This document shows, in pieces, positions 16,123 to 26,896 of a stretch of 64,000 nt of DNA. The notes under the pieces are model-generated. The model ran no database searches. It had not been told where the DNA came from and was given only the letters and a program-made list of their open reading frames with translations. Both the position numbers and the translations under genes were made by a program. Every line of letters begins with the position of its first letter. The first letter of the stretch is position 1. Source of the DNA: Photobacterium sp. Ph5 (GTDB lineage: Bacteria > Pseudomonadota > Gammaproteobacteria > Enterobacterales > Vibrionaceae); the NCBI RefSeq assembly GCF_022129445.1, contig NZ_JADQAQ010000004.1, forward strand, positions 85,946 to 149,945. Reading direction: 5' to 3'.

Positions 16123-18510
16123 ATGAAATTCTCTGAATCTTGGCTACGCGAGTGGGTTAATCCTGCAGTAAACAGCGAAGAGCTAGCTCACCAGATCACA
16201 ATGGCTGGTTTGGAAGTTGACGGCGTTGAAGCAGTTGCTGGTGAATTTACTGGCGTTAAAGTAGGTCAAGTGGTTGAGTGTGCACAACACCCAGATGCTG
16301 ACAAACTACGCGTAACAAAAGTAGATGTAGGTGCTGAAGAGCTACTAGACATCGTTTGTGGCGCATCTAACTGCCGCCAAGGTATCAAGGTTGCAGTTGC
16401 AACGGTTGGTGCTGTGCTTCCTGGTGATTTTAAAATCAAGAAAGCAAAACTACGTGGTCAACCTTCTCACGGTATGCTTTGTTCATTCACTGAACTTGGT
16501 ATCGATGTTGAGTCTGATGGCATCATGGAACTTGCAGAAGATGCCGTTCTAGGTACTGACTTCCGTGAGTTCCTAGGTCTTGACGATGTTACTATCGACG
16601 TTGATCTAACAGCTAATCGTGCTGACTGTCTAAGTATTGCTGGCCTTGCTCGTGAAGTTGGCGTACTTAACCGTGCTGAAGTAACTGAGCCTCAATTTGA
16701 GATCGTTGCACCTACAGCTGCTGATACTATTGCTATTGATGTTAAAGCGCCTGCAGCATGTCCACGTTACCTTGGTCGTATTGTTCGTAATGTTAACGTT
16801 CAAGCTGAAACACCATTATGGATGCAAGAAAAGCTACGTCGTTGTGGTACACGCTCAATCGATCCAATCGTAGATATTACTAACTACGTACTGCTTGAAA
16901 TGGGTCAACCAATGCACGCATTCGATCTTGCTAAGATCGACGGTGGCATCGTTGTTCGTATGGCTGAGCAAGGCGAGAAACTGACGCTTCTTGACGGTAA
17001 CGAAGCTGAACTAAACGACAATACATTAGTGATTGCAGATAACAAGCAAGCACTAGCTATTGCTGGTATCTTCGGTGGTGAGTTCTCAGGTGTTAACACT
17101 GAGACGAAAGACGTACTACTTGAGTGTGCATTCTTCGCACCAGATGCAATCCGTGGTCGTGCTCGTAGCTACGGTTTACACACTGATTCTTCACACCGCT
17201 TTGAGCGTGGTGTTGACGCGACACTACAAACTAAAGCAATGGAACGTGCAACAGCACTTATCGTTGAAATTTGTGGTGGTGAAGTTGCACCAATCGTTGA
17301 AGCTGAATCAGAAGCTGATTTACCAAAAGCAGCAACGATTGAACTTCGTCGTACTAAACTAGATCGCCTATTAGGTCACTCAATTGCTTCTGAGGAAGTG
17401 GTTGAAATCCTAACACGCCTAGGTTGTGACGTTGAAACAATTGATGCTGGCTGGAAAGCAACAGCACCAGCATGGCGTTTCGACATGGCAATTGAAGAAG
17501 ATTTAGTGGAAGAAGTGGGTCGTATCTTCGGCTACAACAACATTCCAAATCAATCGCCAGTTGCTGCGCTAAGCATGAACTTACACAAAGAAGCGAATCT
17601 TCCTCTTAAGCGTGTACGTGATCTGCTTGTTGATCGTGGTTACCAAGAAGCGATTACTTACAGCTTCGTTGAGCCTGAGCAACAAAAACTTATCGTGCCT
17701 GAAATTGAACCATTGATTCTGCCTTTCCCAATTTCTGCGGATATGTCAGCAATGCGTTTAAGCTTGTGGACTGGCCTGCTAAATACAGTTGTGTTCAACC
17801 AGAAGCGTCAGCAACCACGTGTTCGCCTATTTGAAGCGGGCTTACGTTTTGTTCCTGAGCAATCAGCAGAAAACGGTATGCGTCAAGAAATGATGCTTGC
17901 TGGTGTGATTGCTGGTAACCGTAGTGATGAGCACTGGGATATTGCAACTAACACTGTAGATTTCTTCGATCTTAAAGGTGACTTAGAAGCAGTGCTTGAG
18001 CTAACAGCTAATGAAGCTGCATTTAGCTTCAAAGCCGCTAAGCACCCAGCACTTCACCCAGGTCAATCAGCAGCAATCGTTGTTGACGGCAAAGAAGTGG
18101 GTTTCATTGGTACTGTACACCCAGAGCTAGAACGTAAGTTTGGCTTGAATGGTCGTACTATCATGTTTGAAATCGAGTGGGCTGCAATTAACTCTCGTAT
18201 GCTTCCTGAAGCAGTTGTTGTATCTAAGTTCCCTGCAAACCGTCGTGATATCGCCGTTGTGGTAAACGAAGATGTATTAGCTGGTGACGTTGTTGCTGCT
18301 TGTCGTGAAAACGGTGGCGAGCTACTGACAGATGTTAACCTATTTGACGTTTACACAGGTAAAGGTGTAGAAGAAGGCAATAAGAGCCTTGCAATTGCGT
18401 TAACACTTCAGTCTGCAGAACGCACATTAGAAGAAGCCGATATTGCATCAGCAGTAGAAGCGATTGTTGCTGCATTGGCTGAAAAGTTCGGTGCATCACT
18501 ACGTGATTAA
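16123..18510 (+). CDS. pheT: Phenylalanine--tRNA ligase beta subunit
   Basis: PheT carries the editing site that hydrolyses Tyr-tRNA-Phe and holds the tRNA. The 795-residue protein equals the E. coli length. Visible parts are the N-terminal [14 protein letters not shown], an EMAP-like tRNA-binding domain (about 40-150), B3/B4 editing domains (about 200-400), B5, the catalytic-like core and a C-terminal anticodon-binding fold (about 700-795, with [14 protein letters not shown]). It is cotranscribed with pheS and ends in a terminator. Confidence 0.98.
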   Translation: MKFSESWLREWVNPAVNSEELAHQITMAGLEVDGVEAVAGEFTGVKVGQVVECAQHPDADKLRVTKVDVGAEELLDIVCGASNCRQGIKVAVATVGAVLPGDFKIKKAKLRGQPSHGMLCSFTELGIDVESDGIMELAEDAVLGTDFREFLGLDDVTIDVDLTANRADCLSIAGLAREVGVLNRAEVTEPQFEIVAPTAADTIAIDVKAPAACPRYLGRIVRNVNVQAETPLWMQEKLRRCGTRSIDPIVDITNYVLLEMGQPMHAFDLAKIDGGIVVRMAEQGEKLTLLDGNEAELNDNTLVIADNKQALAIAGIFGGEFSGVNTETKDVLLECAFFAPDAIRGRARSYGLHTDSSHRFERGVDATLQTKAMERATALIVEICGGEVAPIVEAESEADLPKAATIELRRTKLDRLLGHSIASEEVVEILTRLGCDVETIDAGWKATAPAWRFDMAIEEDLVEEVGRIFGYNNIPNQSPVAALSMNLHKEANLPLKRVRDLLVDRGYQEAITYSFVEPEQQKLIVPEIEPLILPFPISADMSAMRLSLWTGLLNTVVFNQKRQQPRVRLFEAGLRFVPEQSAENGMRQEMMLAGVIAGNRSDEHWDIATNTVDFFDLKGDLEAVLELTANEAAFSFKAAKHPALHPGQSAAIVVDGKEVGFIGTVHPELERKFGLNGRTIMFEIEWAAINSRMLPEAVVVSKFPANRRDIAVVVNEDVLAGDVVAACRENGGELLTDVNLFDVYTGKGVEEGNKSLAIALTLQSAERTLEEADIASAVEAIVAALAEKFGASLRD

Positions 18511-18576
18511 GACTAATTAATAAAGGTTAATAGCGTTAATTACGAAAATATTGACGCTTTTAACTCTTTGTTTTTT

Positions 18577-18607
18577 AAAAGCAGCCAACAATGGCTGCTT
18601 TTTTTTT
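18577..18607 (+). terminator. Intrinsic terminator of pheST
   Basis: A 10-base stem AAAAGCAGCC / GGCTGC plus Ts closes an AACAAT loop and runs into eight or more Ts, 67 bases past the pheT stop. It separates pheST from ihfA. Confidence 0.9.
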
Positions 18608-18999
18608 GATCTTTCTCCAAAAAATAATAAGACTCTGATTAATAGATATTTTTTGCTATTTTTGTATTTTATAAAATCAGATTATATGTAAGTCATTGTT
18701 TTTATAGACTTAGTTTGTTGGTTTGTTTGAATATTAAGTCAACTGATTGCACAGTAGAAGCCGTATAAAGCAAAAAAAAAATCAGAAATTAACGTGAAGT
18801 TTACGTAAAAAAGTTGGCGGAAATCAGCAAGTTGGCTTAGACTTGACTCTAGTTGATAGGGAAGTAGAGATGTTTGTCTCTTCAAGTGCCAGTTATAGGT
18901 ATCTATTAATCTTATTAACGTAACCTTATTCACAGTAACAAGCTGGAATGATGCCAGTGTTGTTACTATCCATTCAACATAGTCTTGAGGGAGTTATCT
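18608..18999 (+). other. AT-rich leader region upstream of ihfA
   Basis: This stretch of 392 bases lies between the pheST terminator and ihfA. TTGACT near 18843 is the best -35-like element, but no good -10 stands at the right distance. A 64-residue leftward frame (18739-18933) looks accidental. ihfA must have its own promoter here, given the terminator before it. Confidence 0.45.
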
Positions 19000-19296
19000 A
19001 TGGCGCTCACAAAAGCCGATTTGGCTGAGAACCTGTTTGAGAATGTTGGATTAAGCAAACGGGACGCCAAGGATACGGTGGAAGTCTTCTTTGAAGAAGT
19101 TAGGAAGGCTCTAGAAAATGGCGAACAAGTAAAACTGTCTGGTTTTGGTAATTTTGACTTACGAGACAAAAACGAGAGACCAGGGCGTAACCCGAAAACT
19201 GGCGAAGATATTCCTATTTCTGCACGTCGAGTAGTAACTTTCCGCCCAGGTCAGAAGCTAAAAGCACGAGTAGAAACGTTAGAAGTACCTAAATAA
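19000..19296 (+). CDS. ihfA: Integration host factor alpha subunit
   Basis: IHF-alpha pairs with IhfB to bend DNA at specific sites in transcription, recombination and replication. The 98-residue protein has the HU/IHF fold: [22 protein letters not shown], the [20 protein letters not shown] beta-arm segment with the Pro that intercalates into DNA, and [17 protein letters not shown]. The start MALTK at 19000 has GAGGGAG seven bases upstream; a longer frame from 18985 is not supported. It follows pheT as in E. coli. Confidence 0.97.
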   Translation: MALTKADLAENLFENVGLSKRDAKDTVEVFFEEVRKALENGEQVKLSGFGNFDLRDKNERPGRNPKTGEDIPISARRVVTFRPGQKLKARVETLEVPK

Positions 19297-19321
19297 GCCC
19301 GTTTAACGCTTAGTCAAATTG

Positions 19322-19356
19322 AAACCCAAGTGAATTTATTCTCTTGGGTTTTTTAT
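19322..19356 (+). terminator. Intrinsic terminator of ihfA
   Basis: A 9-base stem AAACCCAAG / CTTGGGTTT with a 12-base loop and a trailing T-run starts 26 bases past the ihfA stop. Confidence 0.88.
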
Positions 19357-19498
19357 TACCTTTTTTGAGCTAACTGAAAATCCATATGGTTGTACGTTGC
19401 CATTATGTTGCTGTTGTGTTTCATGATTGGTCTTTTATACTGGAAGTTAAATAATTTCTAATATTGTATTTCATAACGTTTATGTACATGGAGGTAAT

Positions 19499-20542
19499 AT
19501 GACGTTTGTTGATGAGGTAAAAAAAGGCCATTTCCTATCGGCTACCTGTGATTTTTCATTACCATCTACGACTGGTGAATGGATATTGGAGTCTGGTATT
19601 CATTGTAAATTGTTGCAACGTGGTGTATTACAAATCACGCCAATAGAACAAATAAGCACAGCAAAAGATATTGTTTTATCTTCTGGTGTACATGGCAATG
19701 AGACGGCACCAATTGAATTAATACAGCAATTAGCTGAAGGTATTTTACTTGGACATATTGAGCCTGTTCATCGATTACTATTGATTATTGCTCACCCTGA
19801 AGCGATCAATAATAAAACACGCTTTATTGATGAAAACATGAATCGCTTGTTTAAAATCCGTAATCCAGAAAGAAACCTTGACTGTAAGATTGCGAATCAA
19901 CTTCAAGAGGCCGTAAACAGTTTCTATGGTGCCTCTACAGCGATTCAGCCAGAAAAGTGGCATCTTGACCTTCACTGTGCAATTCGACGCTCAGAACACT
20001 ATACCTTTGCGATTAGTCCATATAGCCATAAGTTATCACGTAGTAATAGTCTGTTTAGTTTTATTCAATATGCAAAAATTGAAGCAGTACTGTTAGCGAA
20101 TGATCCATCTTCTACTTTTAGTTGGTTTAGTGCTGAATATCATGGTGCACAAGCATTAACGATTGAGTTGGGCAAAGTAGCGGATTTTGGAGAAAATGAC
20201 TTAACATTATTAACGTATTTTAGCCATGCGGTAATGAAGCTAATCACGGAAAGTACATTACCAATTAGTTGGAATAATGATGTTGAAGTTTATCGTGTAA
20301 ATAGGACATTATTAAAACAATCGGAAACATTCTCTTTTTCCTTTCCTAATGACTTGCCAAACTTTACATTTTTCGAAGAAGGCACCTATTTAGGTAGTGA
20401 TAAAGAACAAGAGTTTATAGTTGATGAAAAAGGTGAAGCGGTTGTTTTTCCAAATGCTAATGTGGCGTTAGGACAACGAGCTGCATTAATGGTAAAAAAA
20501 GCACATATTATATTTGATGAGCAGATACGGTTATGTGGTTAA
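19499..20542 (+). CDS. astE: Succinylglutamate desuccinylase
   Basis: AstE performs the last step of the arginine succinyltransferase pathway, splitting N-succinylglutamate into glutamate and succinate. The 347-residue zinc enzyme shows the metal ligands His65 and Glu68 in SSGVHGNETAP and His159 in WHLDLHCAIR, and the catalytic Glu223 in ALTIELGKV. Length fits AstE. GGAGGT lies directly before the start. The other ast genes are not in the window, so it is a solitary copy placed between ihfA and btuC. Confidence 0.93.
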   Translation: MTFVDEVKKGHFLSATCDFSLPSTTGEWILESGIHCKLLQRGVLQITPIEQISTAKDIVLSSGVHGNETAPIELIQQLAEGILLGHIEPVHRLLLIIAHPEAINNKTRFIDENMNRLFKIRNPERNLDCKIANQLQEAVNSFYGASTAIQPEKWHLDLHCAIRRSEHYTFAISPYSHKLSRSNSLFSFIQYAKIEAVLLANDPSSTFSWFSAEYHGAQALTIELGKVADFGENDLTLLTYFSHAVMKLITESTLPISWNNDVEVYRVNRTLLKQSETFSFSFPNDLPNFTFFEEGTYLGSDKEQEFIVDEKGEAVVFPNANVALGQRAALMVKKAHIIFDEQIRLCG

Positions 20543-20635
20543 CTTTATAAAAAGTAATGTTTTTAATAATTACAATCTCATACTTTTTTTCTTTTACGAG
20601 AGGTTGTAAGGTAAGGCTCTTTTACCATTTTAACG

Positions 20636-21637
20636 ATGGAACGTATGTCTCTTAATGCATTATTAGCCCGTCAGCAATCACGCTGGCGGTTTAGTTTTTG
20701 GCTAATAGTTTTACTGCTCATTATTGTTTGTTTTTTTTCTTTATCCGTTGGTGAGTTGTGGATCAAACCATGGGCACCGGAAGGGGACTTAGAACAACAA
20801 TTACTCCTACAGTTACGTTTGCCTCGGTTATTAGCTGCTCTGGCCATAGGAGCTGCTTTAGCAAGCTCTGGTGCTGTGCTGCAAGTATTACTTGGTAATC
20901 CATTAGCAGAGCCGGGTGTATTGGGTATCTCCGGTGGTGCAAGTTTAGCATTAGTTGCAGTATTATTTTTCTTGCCATTTGCACCATCTCCAATGCTTAC
21001 TATGTTTACAGCGATGGGAGGCGCATTATTATTTACATTAATTCTTGTTGGGCTCTCACGTCGACGTAGTGTTTCAATGACTCGTTTATTACTAATTGGT
21101 GTCGCGTTGGGTATTTTGTCTAGTGCTGTAATTACTTGGGCATTTTATTTCAGTGATGATCTTAGTATGCGACAGTTAATGTACTGGCTCATGGGAAGCC
21201 TTGGTGGGGTTAATTGGCAGCAACTCTCTTTGCTATTTTTTATTGTTCCTGTGTTAGCTGTTTTATGTTGTCAGGGGAAAAAACTCGATATTTTAATGTT
21301 GGGAGAGCTCCATGCACGACAACTAGGCTTGAATGTAGCGACTCTACGCTGGAAATTGATCTTAATGGTATCGTTATTAGTCGGTAGTGCCGTCGCGTTA
21401 GCGGGGATTATTGGCTTTATTGGGCTTGTTGTTCCGCATTTAATACGTTTAATGTTAGGGACTGAAAATCGTTTTTTATTGCCGTTGTCTGCTTTAACTG
21501 GCGGGTTATTATTAGTCTTCGCCGATACGTTATCACGTATTTTGCTGCCTTCTGCTGATCTTCCTGTTGGTGTCGTGACTACATCACTTGGTGCGCCAGT
21601 GTTTATTTGGATGCTTATGCGTTCACAACTGGAGTAA
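20636..21637 (+). CDS. btuC: Vitamin B12 ABC transporter permease BtuC
   Basis: BtuC forms the inner-membrane channel of the BtuCDF cobalamin importer. The 333-residue FecCD-type permease has about ten helices. Typical segments are [40 protein letters not shown], the [16 protein letters not shown] coupling region and the C-terminal [19 protein letters not shown]. An internal ATG at 20645 is an alternative start. A small hairpin GGTAA/TTACC (about 20610-20626) lies upstream, but no cobalamin riboswitch fits in the gap after astE. btuD follows after four bases. Confidence 0.93.
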   Translation: MERMSLNALLARQQSRWRFSFWLIVLLLIIVCFFSLSVGELWIKPWAPEGDLEQQLLLQLRLPRLLAALAIGAALASSGAVLQVLLGNPLAEPGVLGISGGASLALVAVLFFLPFAPSPMLTMFTAMGGALLFTLILVGLSRRRSVSMTRLLLIGVALGILSSAVITWAFYFSDDLSMRQLMYWLMGSLGGVNWQQLSLLFFIVPVLAVLCCQGKKLDILMLGELHARQLGLNVATLRWKLILMVSLLVGSAVALAGIIGFIGLVVPHLIRLMLGTENRFLLPLSALTGGLLLVFADTLSRILLPSADLPVGVVTTSLGAPVFIWMLMRSQLE

Positions 21638-21641
21638 TAAT

Positions 21642-22406
21642 ATGCCAATGTTAATGATTAATCGTATTGCTGCTGATACTCGATTAAAGCCGTTATCTTT
21701 TTCTGTTGATAATGGTGAGATCGTGCATTTTATTGGCCCTAATGGTAGTGGGAAAAGTACCGCAATAGAGCTTATTTCTGGGTTATTTTCTACCGATGGT
21801 AGTGTTACTTTAGAAGGTGTAGCGCTAACGGATTATGATCTTGCTTCATTAGCTCGTGTGCGCAGTTATATGTCTCAGCAAGATAAGCCAAGTTTTGCCA
21901 TTCCTGTATACCAGTATCTTTTAATGGCTTTTACTGCGTTAGGTGAAGTGGACGATATTATTAAGCAAGGTGCAATTGATGAGGTATGTGGATATTTAGG
22001 CATTGTCGATAAATTATCGCGAAGTATCCAACAACTATCTGGCGGTGAGTGGCAACGAGTAAGATTAGCTTCTGCTTGCTTACAAGTTTGGCCTGCATTA
22101 AACCCCGATGCTAAATATCTATTGCTTGATGAACCAGCGGCCTCTTTAGATATTGGGCAAGAAGTGGCTATGTATAAATTGATACGTAAGATTGCGTCAC
22201 AAGGTGTGGCTGTGATTATGGCAAATCATGACTTGAATCGAACATTACGAGAAGCAGACAAAGTGCTATTGCTTGAAGCGGGTCATTGTATTGCTGTTGG
22301 TAGTGCTCAAGAGGTAATGATTGTGTCATTGCTAGAGCGGGTATTTAAAACAGGGATTGTAAAAGTTAACTATCAGGGAATTGAAAATTTAGTATTTGTT
22401 GATTAG
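21642..22406 (+). CDS. btuD: Vitamin B12 ABC transporter ATP-binding protein BtuD
   Basis: BtuD is the ATPase of the cobalamin importer. The 254-residue protein shows Walker A GPNGSGKST, the Q-loop YMSQQDKP, signature LSGGEWQRVRLA, Walker B YLLLDEPAASLD and the switch His in ANHDLN. The start at 21642 follows the btuC stop by four bases, with GGAG overlapping the end of btuC; a frame from 21588 inside btuC is not the start. The periplasmic partner btuF is not in the window. Confidence 0.94.
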   Translation: MPMLMINRIAADTRLKPLSFSVDNGEIVHFIGPNGSGKSTAIELISGLFSTDGSVTLEGVALTDYDLASLARVRSYMSQQDKPSFAIPVYQYLLMAFTALGEVDDIIKQGAIDEVCGYLGIVDKLSRSIQQLSGGEWQRVRLASACLQVWPALNPDAKYLLLDEPAASLDIGQEVAMYKLIRKIASQGVAVIMANHDLNRTLREADKVLLLEAGHCIAVGSAQEVMIVSLLERVFKTGIVKVNYQGIENLVFVD

Positions 22407-22558
22407 TAACATGATATTGGTTTTTTTTAGATATTTAATGAGCAAAATACGATATTAAAAGCGGTGATAAATTTTTTTTATCTTTATGATTTATAAACTA
22501 AATAGTCATTTTTATTTCGAAGGTTAGACTAACATTTTTTCCTGTAAATGTTTGAACT

Positions 22559-23707
22559 ATGCAGTGTCCATTCTCACTTCAAGGGGTATGCCAATCATGC
22601 CCTTTAGCTTCGCTTTCATATCCACAACAGATTAAACAAAAAGATGATGTGTTACGTAGTTTGTTTTCAGAGCATCAGCCACAACAATGGTTAACACCAG
22701 TAGAAAGTGCAGTTTCTGGATATCGTAATAAAGCAAAAATGGTGGTGCTAGGCGCAGCTCATGAGCCATGTTTAGGTATTCAGAAGCAGGCTGAAGCTCT
22801 TACAACGTCAGGATCTAAAACCATTAGTTTGTGTACATGTCCGTTGTATCCCGCTGATATGCAAGCGTTACTTATCTATATTGAGCGCTGGATTCGTTGT
22901 GCTGGTATTCCACCTTATAACGTAAAGAAAAAGAAAGGTGAGCTGAAATTTGTGTTATTAACACGTAGTGATAACCGAGGTGAGTTTATGCTTCGATTTG
23001 TATTGAGAAGCCATGATGCTATCGCTCGTATTGTTAATAATTTGCCTGAACTGATGGCGGCATTTCCTGCGGTAAAAGTTGTATCGGTGAATATTCAGCC
23101 TATACATATGGCACGTTTAGAAGGGGAAGAAGAAATTTTCTTAACCTCTGATCATTACTTATTAGAACAATTTAATCATGTACCGTTAGTTGTAAGGCCT
23201 AAAAGCTTTTTTCAAACGAACCCTAAAGTGGCAGAAAGCCTTTATGCAACAGCAAAGCGTTGGGTTAATGAGATCAAGCCAACTTCAATGTGGGATTTAT
23301 TCTGTGGTGTTGGTGGTTTTGCGTTACATTGCGCTGAAGAGGTAAAGCATGTTACAGGTATCGAAATAGAGCCAGAAGCCATTGAGAGTGCTAAACATTC
23401 TGCTGAAATTATGGGAGTGACGAATTTACGTTTTGCGGCCTTAGATTCAACTAGCTTTTCACAATCGAATGAAAGTGCGCCAGAATTAGTATTAGTTAAT
23501 CCACCACGGCGAGGAATTGGTGAACAATTGTGCCAACAACTCAATGAGTTCGCACCGAAACATATCATTTATTCTAGTTGTAATCCTTATACATTAGAGC
23601 AAGACTTAGCTAGGTTAACAGGGTACAAGGTAATGAAGTTCCAGTGGTTTGATATGTTCCCTCATACAGAGCATGTTGAAGCAATGGTGTTACTTGAATA
23701 TATTTAA
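22559..23707 (+). CDS. rlmC: 23S rRNA (uracil(747)-C(5))-methyltransferase
   Basis: RlmC makes 5-methyluridine at position 747 of 23S rRNA, using SAM. The 382-residue protein matches E. coli RlmC (RumB) along its length. Cys3, Cys11, Cys14 and Cys94 (in CTCPLYP) fit the [4Fe-4S] cluster. The methyltransferase core has [11 protein letters not shown], the SAM-binding [25 protein letters not shown] and the catalytic Cys in YSSCNP, then [11 protein letters not shown]. It lies 152 bases after btuD and is probably a separate unit. Confidence 0.95.
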   Translation: MQCPFSLQGVCQSCPLASLSYPQQIKQKDDVLRSLFSEHQPQQWLTPVESAVSGYRNKAKMVVLGAAHEPCLGIQKQAEALTTSGSKTISLCTCPLYPADMQALLIYIERWIRCAGIPPYNVKKKKGELKFVLLTRSDNRGEFMLRFVLRSHDAIARIVNNLPELMAAFPAVKVVSVNIQPIHMARLEGEEEIFLTSDHYLLEQFNHVPLVVRPKSFFQTNPKVAESLYATAKRWVNEIKPTSMWDLFCGVGGFALHCAEEVKHVTGIEIEPEAIESAKHSAEIMGVTNLRFAALDSTSFSQSNESAPELVLVNPPRRGIGEQLCQQLNEFAPKHIIYSSCNPYTLEQDLARLTGYKVMKFQWFDMFPHTEHVEAMVLLEYI

Positions 23708-23720
23708 CGTTTAAAGGTAA

Positions 23721-23751
23721 TAAGGGCATAAATTTATACGTTATGCCCTTA
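23721..23751. terminator. Bidirectional terminator between rlmC and the FUSC gene
   Basis: A perfect 11-base stem TAAGGGCATAA / TTATGCCCTTA with a 9-base loop sits between two convergent stop codons (23707 and 23755), with T-rich tails on both strands. Confidence 0.85.
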
Positions 23752-23754
23752 TTA

Positions 23755-24801
23755 TTAGTTCTTCAAATGAGAGTAGTATTCACTTAATAAATGGGTAAGC
23801 TGTGAAAATTGGCGAGCTATTTCACGGTTAAGCCATAAATAACCATAGTAACTAATATCACTCGCATCACTTTGCTCATGGTTATCCGTAGGGGGTAAAA
23901 GTGAGAGCATTTTTATTTCTTCTCGCTTAACCGGTAAAATATTTTGGTTTTCCATTTGTATAGCTAAACGTGAAAATCGGTTTGCTAATTGTTCTTTTGC
24001 CTCCATTAGGCCTGGCATGTCGTTAATTTTATTCTGTCCTAACTGTTTATCCCATTTTGTGTGAAGCATTGAACCCATCATGGTAAAAATTTGTTCTTCT
24101 GTCAGCATAATCTCAGTTAAGAGTTGTTTGCTGGCAAGATTTTCATTTTTAGTGTGTGGCTGAAGGCTAGTTTGTTTATCAAGTATGTTTGAAAGAGGAT
24201 TTATATCTATAGGTTGAAAATTTTCTGCCGCTATCTGCTGGTTATGCTGATGGTAATAATTACAACAGAGCTTGATGAATTGATGCGTGTAATCAAGATA
24301 ATGTTCAGTAGCACGAGCTGGAAAAATATACAGGCTACAGCAAATCGCAACAATAGCAGCCCAAAAGACATTGATTGTGCGCCACATAGCCGCATGTAAA
24401 TCCTCTGGACCACCACCGGCAACGACAACGATAGTAATAGCGACAACGAGTGCTGCGTATGAATATTTTCCTTGTGTATAGTAAATTGCCGTAACAATAG
24501 TGGTGATTAAAATAACGTGGTGGAGCCAACTGTACGAAGTCGGAATTAAATACAGAGATAAACCAATAGCTGCACCTAAAATAGTACCAGTTATGCGTTG
24601 ATTAGCTTTAGATAAAACACCACCAAGGAAATGGATACTGCCCATTATCGTAACGGTAGTAATTAGTGCCCATGAGCCATAAGGTAAGTTAAAGAGTTGG
24701 ATAATAGTGACAATAATACTAAGTGCAACAAACACACGAAAGACAAGTAGTTGGCGAAAGTATTTAATTGCAAAGTGAGAGTAATTCTTCATATAAAACA
24801 T
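23755..24801 (-). CDS. FUSC-family membrane protein
   Basis: This 348-residue protein has an N-terminal membrane region of about six helices (about 15-165) and a cytoplasmic helical tail. Segments FRVFVALSIIVTI, LPYGSWALITTVTIMG and RITGTILGAAIGLSLYLIP are typical of fusaric-acid-resistance-type (FUSC/YccS/AaeB) proteins, which are linked to export of aromatic acids or other compounds. It is half the size of the two-module FUSC protein at 47715-49655. Substrate is unknown. Confidence 0.82.
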   Translation of the reverse strand: MFYMKNYSHFAIKYFRQLLVFRVFVALSIIVTIIQLFNLPYGSWALITTVTIMGSIHFLGGVLSKANQRITGTILGAAIGLSLYLIPTSYSWLHHVILITTIVTAIYYTQGKYSYAALVVAITIVVVAGGGPEDLHAAMWRTINVFWAAIVAICCSLYIFPARATEHYLDYTHQFIKLCCNYYHQHNQQIAAENFQPIDINPLSNILDKQTSLQPHTKNENLASKQLLTEIMLTEEQIFTMMGSMLHTKWDKQLGQNKINDMPGLMEAKEQLANRFSRLAIQMENQNILPVKREEIKMLSLLPPTDNHEQSDASDISYYGYLWLNREIARQFSQLTHLLSEYYSHLKN

Positions 24802-24911
24802 TCGTTAAAATTTTCTGAATCATACAAGAATGTGATTAAAGTCACTATTTAATTATATTGACTGAGCTTGTCAGTTTTTTGAAAGAAGTGTAGTGCTAAT
24901 GAATTTTAGAC

Positions 24912-24940
24912 AAAAAATAAAGGCACAATAGAGTGCCTTT
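24912..24940 (-). terminator. Intrinsic terminator of the chemoreceptor gene
   Basis: An 8-base stem AAAGGCAC / GTGCCTTT followed by a T-run on the minus strand lies 31 bases past the stop at 24971. Confidence 0.8.
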
Positions 24941-24970
24941 AGTTAGTTTCATGCTTGTTCTGAATGACAA

Positions 24971-26677
24971 TTATTTTGTTTTAAATTGTCCAACCAATTG
25001 CTGTAATTTATTACCAGCATCATCCAGTTGGCTTACGATATGTTCAGAGTTTTTATTTTCTTGAATCAAGTCTGTCACAATACTTTGGATCGATCCCATA
25101 TTACCGCTTATCTCACCTGTTACTGCATTTTGTTCGGTAGAGGCTGCTGCAATTTGATTAATCTTGCCATTTATTTCGGTTACAGCTTCTGTGACAGAAA
25201 TAAGGTTATTAGAGATTTGATTCGTCGAGCTTACCGCATCATTACAAGATGTCTGACTTTTATCCATCGCTTGAACGGCTTGCGTAACCAAGTTATGTAA
25301 TTGATCTAGCATTTCATTAATTTCTAATGTACTACTTTGAGTACGACTAGCAAGCCCTCGAACTTCATCGGCAACCACGGCAAAACCACGACCTTGTTCA
25401 CCGGCTCGTGCCGCTTCAATTGCGGCATTTAATGCCAGTAGGTTTGTTTGTTCAGCAATATCGCCAATCACTTTTAGTACATTGTTAATATTATGCGATT
25501 GCTGATTTAGTGCATCAATGTAGCCAGATGCTTGGGTTACTTCATCAACCAACGTATTGATTGACACTAATGATGTGTCAACTTGTTGTTGAGCTATAAG
25601 GGCAACATCACTCATTTTTTCAGTGCCTGAAGCGACATCATTCGTGTTTTCTGCAATTTCATTTGCTGCAAGGCTCATTTGTTCTACGGCAGCAACAACT
25701 TGTTCTGTTTCGCAATTATGCTCATTTAGCTTAGCGGTTAGGGCATTGGTTTGATTATGTACATTATGTGCTGTTGTTGTCAGGCTATCAGTGGTGGCTG
25801 ATACTTGGGAAATGATGCTTTGTAGCTTATTAGCAAAACGATTAAATGCTTTACCAAGTTGTGCAATTTCGTCATTTCCTTCAACCACTAAACGTTTGGT
25901 CAGATCACCTTCACCATCGGCAATATCATTAAGCGTTTTAACCATACGCTCAACCGGCCTAATGATACGACTCGTGATTAACAAAATAATAACGGCAGAA
26001 ATTACGGCTAGAATGATCGCAATAAAAGCGACTGTATTGATACGATCTTTCATATCGGCATGAATTTGCGCGGTGTATTGCTCAACACTTTTATCTATGT
26101 CATCAAGGTACAAACCGGTACCAATAAACCATTTATTGTTATTAAGTGAAATGGCATAACTTTCTTTTGGTTGGGCTGGTTGATTCGCTTTTTTAGGGAA
26201 GCTGTATTTTACAAACTGCCCGTTATTTTTAGCCGCGTTAATTAATACTTGAATATAGGCAACGCCGTTAGCATCAGTCGCACCAATTTGATCTGTTCCT
26301 TGAATTGAAGGTTTAAGAGGGTGGGCAACATTAACCCCATCCATGGTATAGATAAAAAAGTAACCAGCATCATTGGCAGCAAAGCGAATAGGTGTAATAA
26401 GTTGACGGATTTCTTCAAGCTGTGTTGCTTCATTACTGTTTTTAGCAATGATATTTTCAATGGCATGCTTGGTAATGATAACGGCATCTTTAAGTTCTTG
26501 TTGTCTTTCTGAAATAAGCTCTTGCTTATAATGCGCCACATTTTTTGTTAGAGATTGATTCTCTAAATAGATGACGATACTCATCGCTATGCCAAGAATA
26601 GCGATCATAGGCAATAAGCTTAGTAGTAATAATTTGTGCTTGAGAGTGTTGATCATAATTGCATTTGCCTTATCCAT
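24971..26677 (-). CDS. Methyl-accepting chemotaxis protein with Cache sensor
   Basis: This 568-residue transmembrane chemoreceptor has a first helix at about 13-32. A periplasmic single Cache domain follows (about 35-205, with [19 protein letters not shown] and [16 protein letters not shown]), then a second helix (about 212-232). HAMP (about 233-288, [19 protein letters not shown]) leads to the long methylation and signalling coiled coil. Its hairpin tip [20 protein letters not shown] is the invariant CheA/CheW contact. A start at 26656 (Met8), with AAGG upstream, is a reasonable alternative. The ligand is unknown; such Cache domains often bind small organic acids or amino acids. No che genes are nearby. 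Confidence 0.94.
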   Translation of the reverse strand: MDKANAIMINTLKHKLLLLSLLPMIAILGIAMSIVIYLENQSLTKNVAHYKQELISERQQELKDAVIITKHAIENIIAKNSNEATQLEEIRQLITPIRFAANDAGYFFIYTMDGVNVAHPLKPSIQGTDQIGATDANGVAYIQVLINAAKNNGQFVKYSFPKKANQPAQPKESYAISLNNNKWFIGTGLYLDDIDKSVEQYTAQIHADMKDRINTVAFIAIILAVISAVIILLITSRIIRPVERMVKTLNDIADGEGDLTKRLVVEGNDEIAQLGKAFNRFANKLQSIISQVSATTDSLTTTAHNVHNQTNALTAKLNEHNCETEQVVAAVEQMSLAANEIAENTNDVASGTEKMSDVALIAQQQVDTSLVSINTLVDEVTQASGYIDALNQQSHNINNVLKVIGDIAEQTNLLALNAAIEAARAGEQGRGFAVVADEVRGLASRTQSSTLEINEMLDQLHNLVTQAVQAMDKSQTSCNDAVSSTNQISNNLISVTEAVTEINGKINQIAAASTEQNAVTGEISGNMGSIQSIVTDLIQENKNSEHIVSQLDDAGNKLQQLVGQFKTK

Positions 26678-26851
26678 TATTAATCACTGAGATGCATACA
26701 AGAGTCTTCCTGCGTAGTATGCACATATAAGTTTATGTAATGATAAGAGAAAAATATTACTGATAGATGTATCTTTGAGATTTGTTCAATTAATTATGTG
26801 GTTGTTGCAGCTATTTTCACTGAAGGGTTTAAAAGTGAGAGTTGGCTCTAT

Positions 26852-26880
26852 AAAAAAACACCCACCAATGAGGTGGGTGT
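26852..26880 (-). terminator. Intrinsic terminator of the DsbA-like gene
   Basis: A 9-base GC-rich stem ACACCCACC / GGTGGGTGT with loop AATGA is followed by a run of Ts on the minus strand, 16 bases past the stop at 26897. Confidence 0.92.
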
Positions 26881-26896
26881 CTTTCAGGGGGTGATG

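Noticed and set aside
18739-18933. 64-residue leftward open frame upstream of ihfA
   Set aside because: No ribosome site, odd composition and no similarity that I know; likely chance.
20543-20635. Possible cobalamin riboswitch before btuC
   Set aside because: The gap is only 93 bases and lacks the B12-box pattern; only a small GGTAA/TTACC hairpin is present.
24214-24529. Several overlapping open frames on both strands inside the FUSC gene
   Set aside because: They are shadows of the 23755-24801 coding frame, with low-complexity translations and no ribosome sites.
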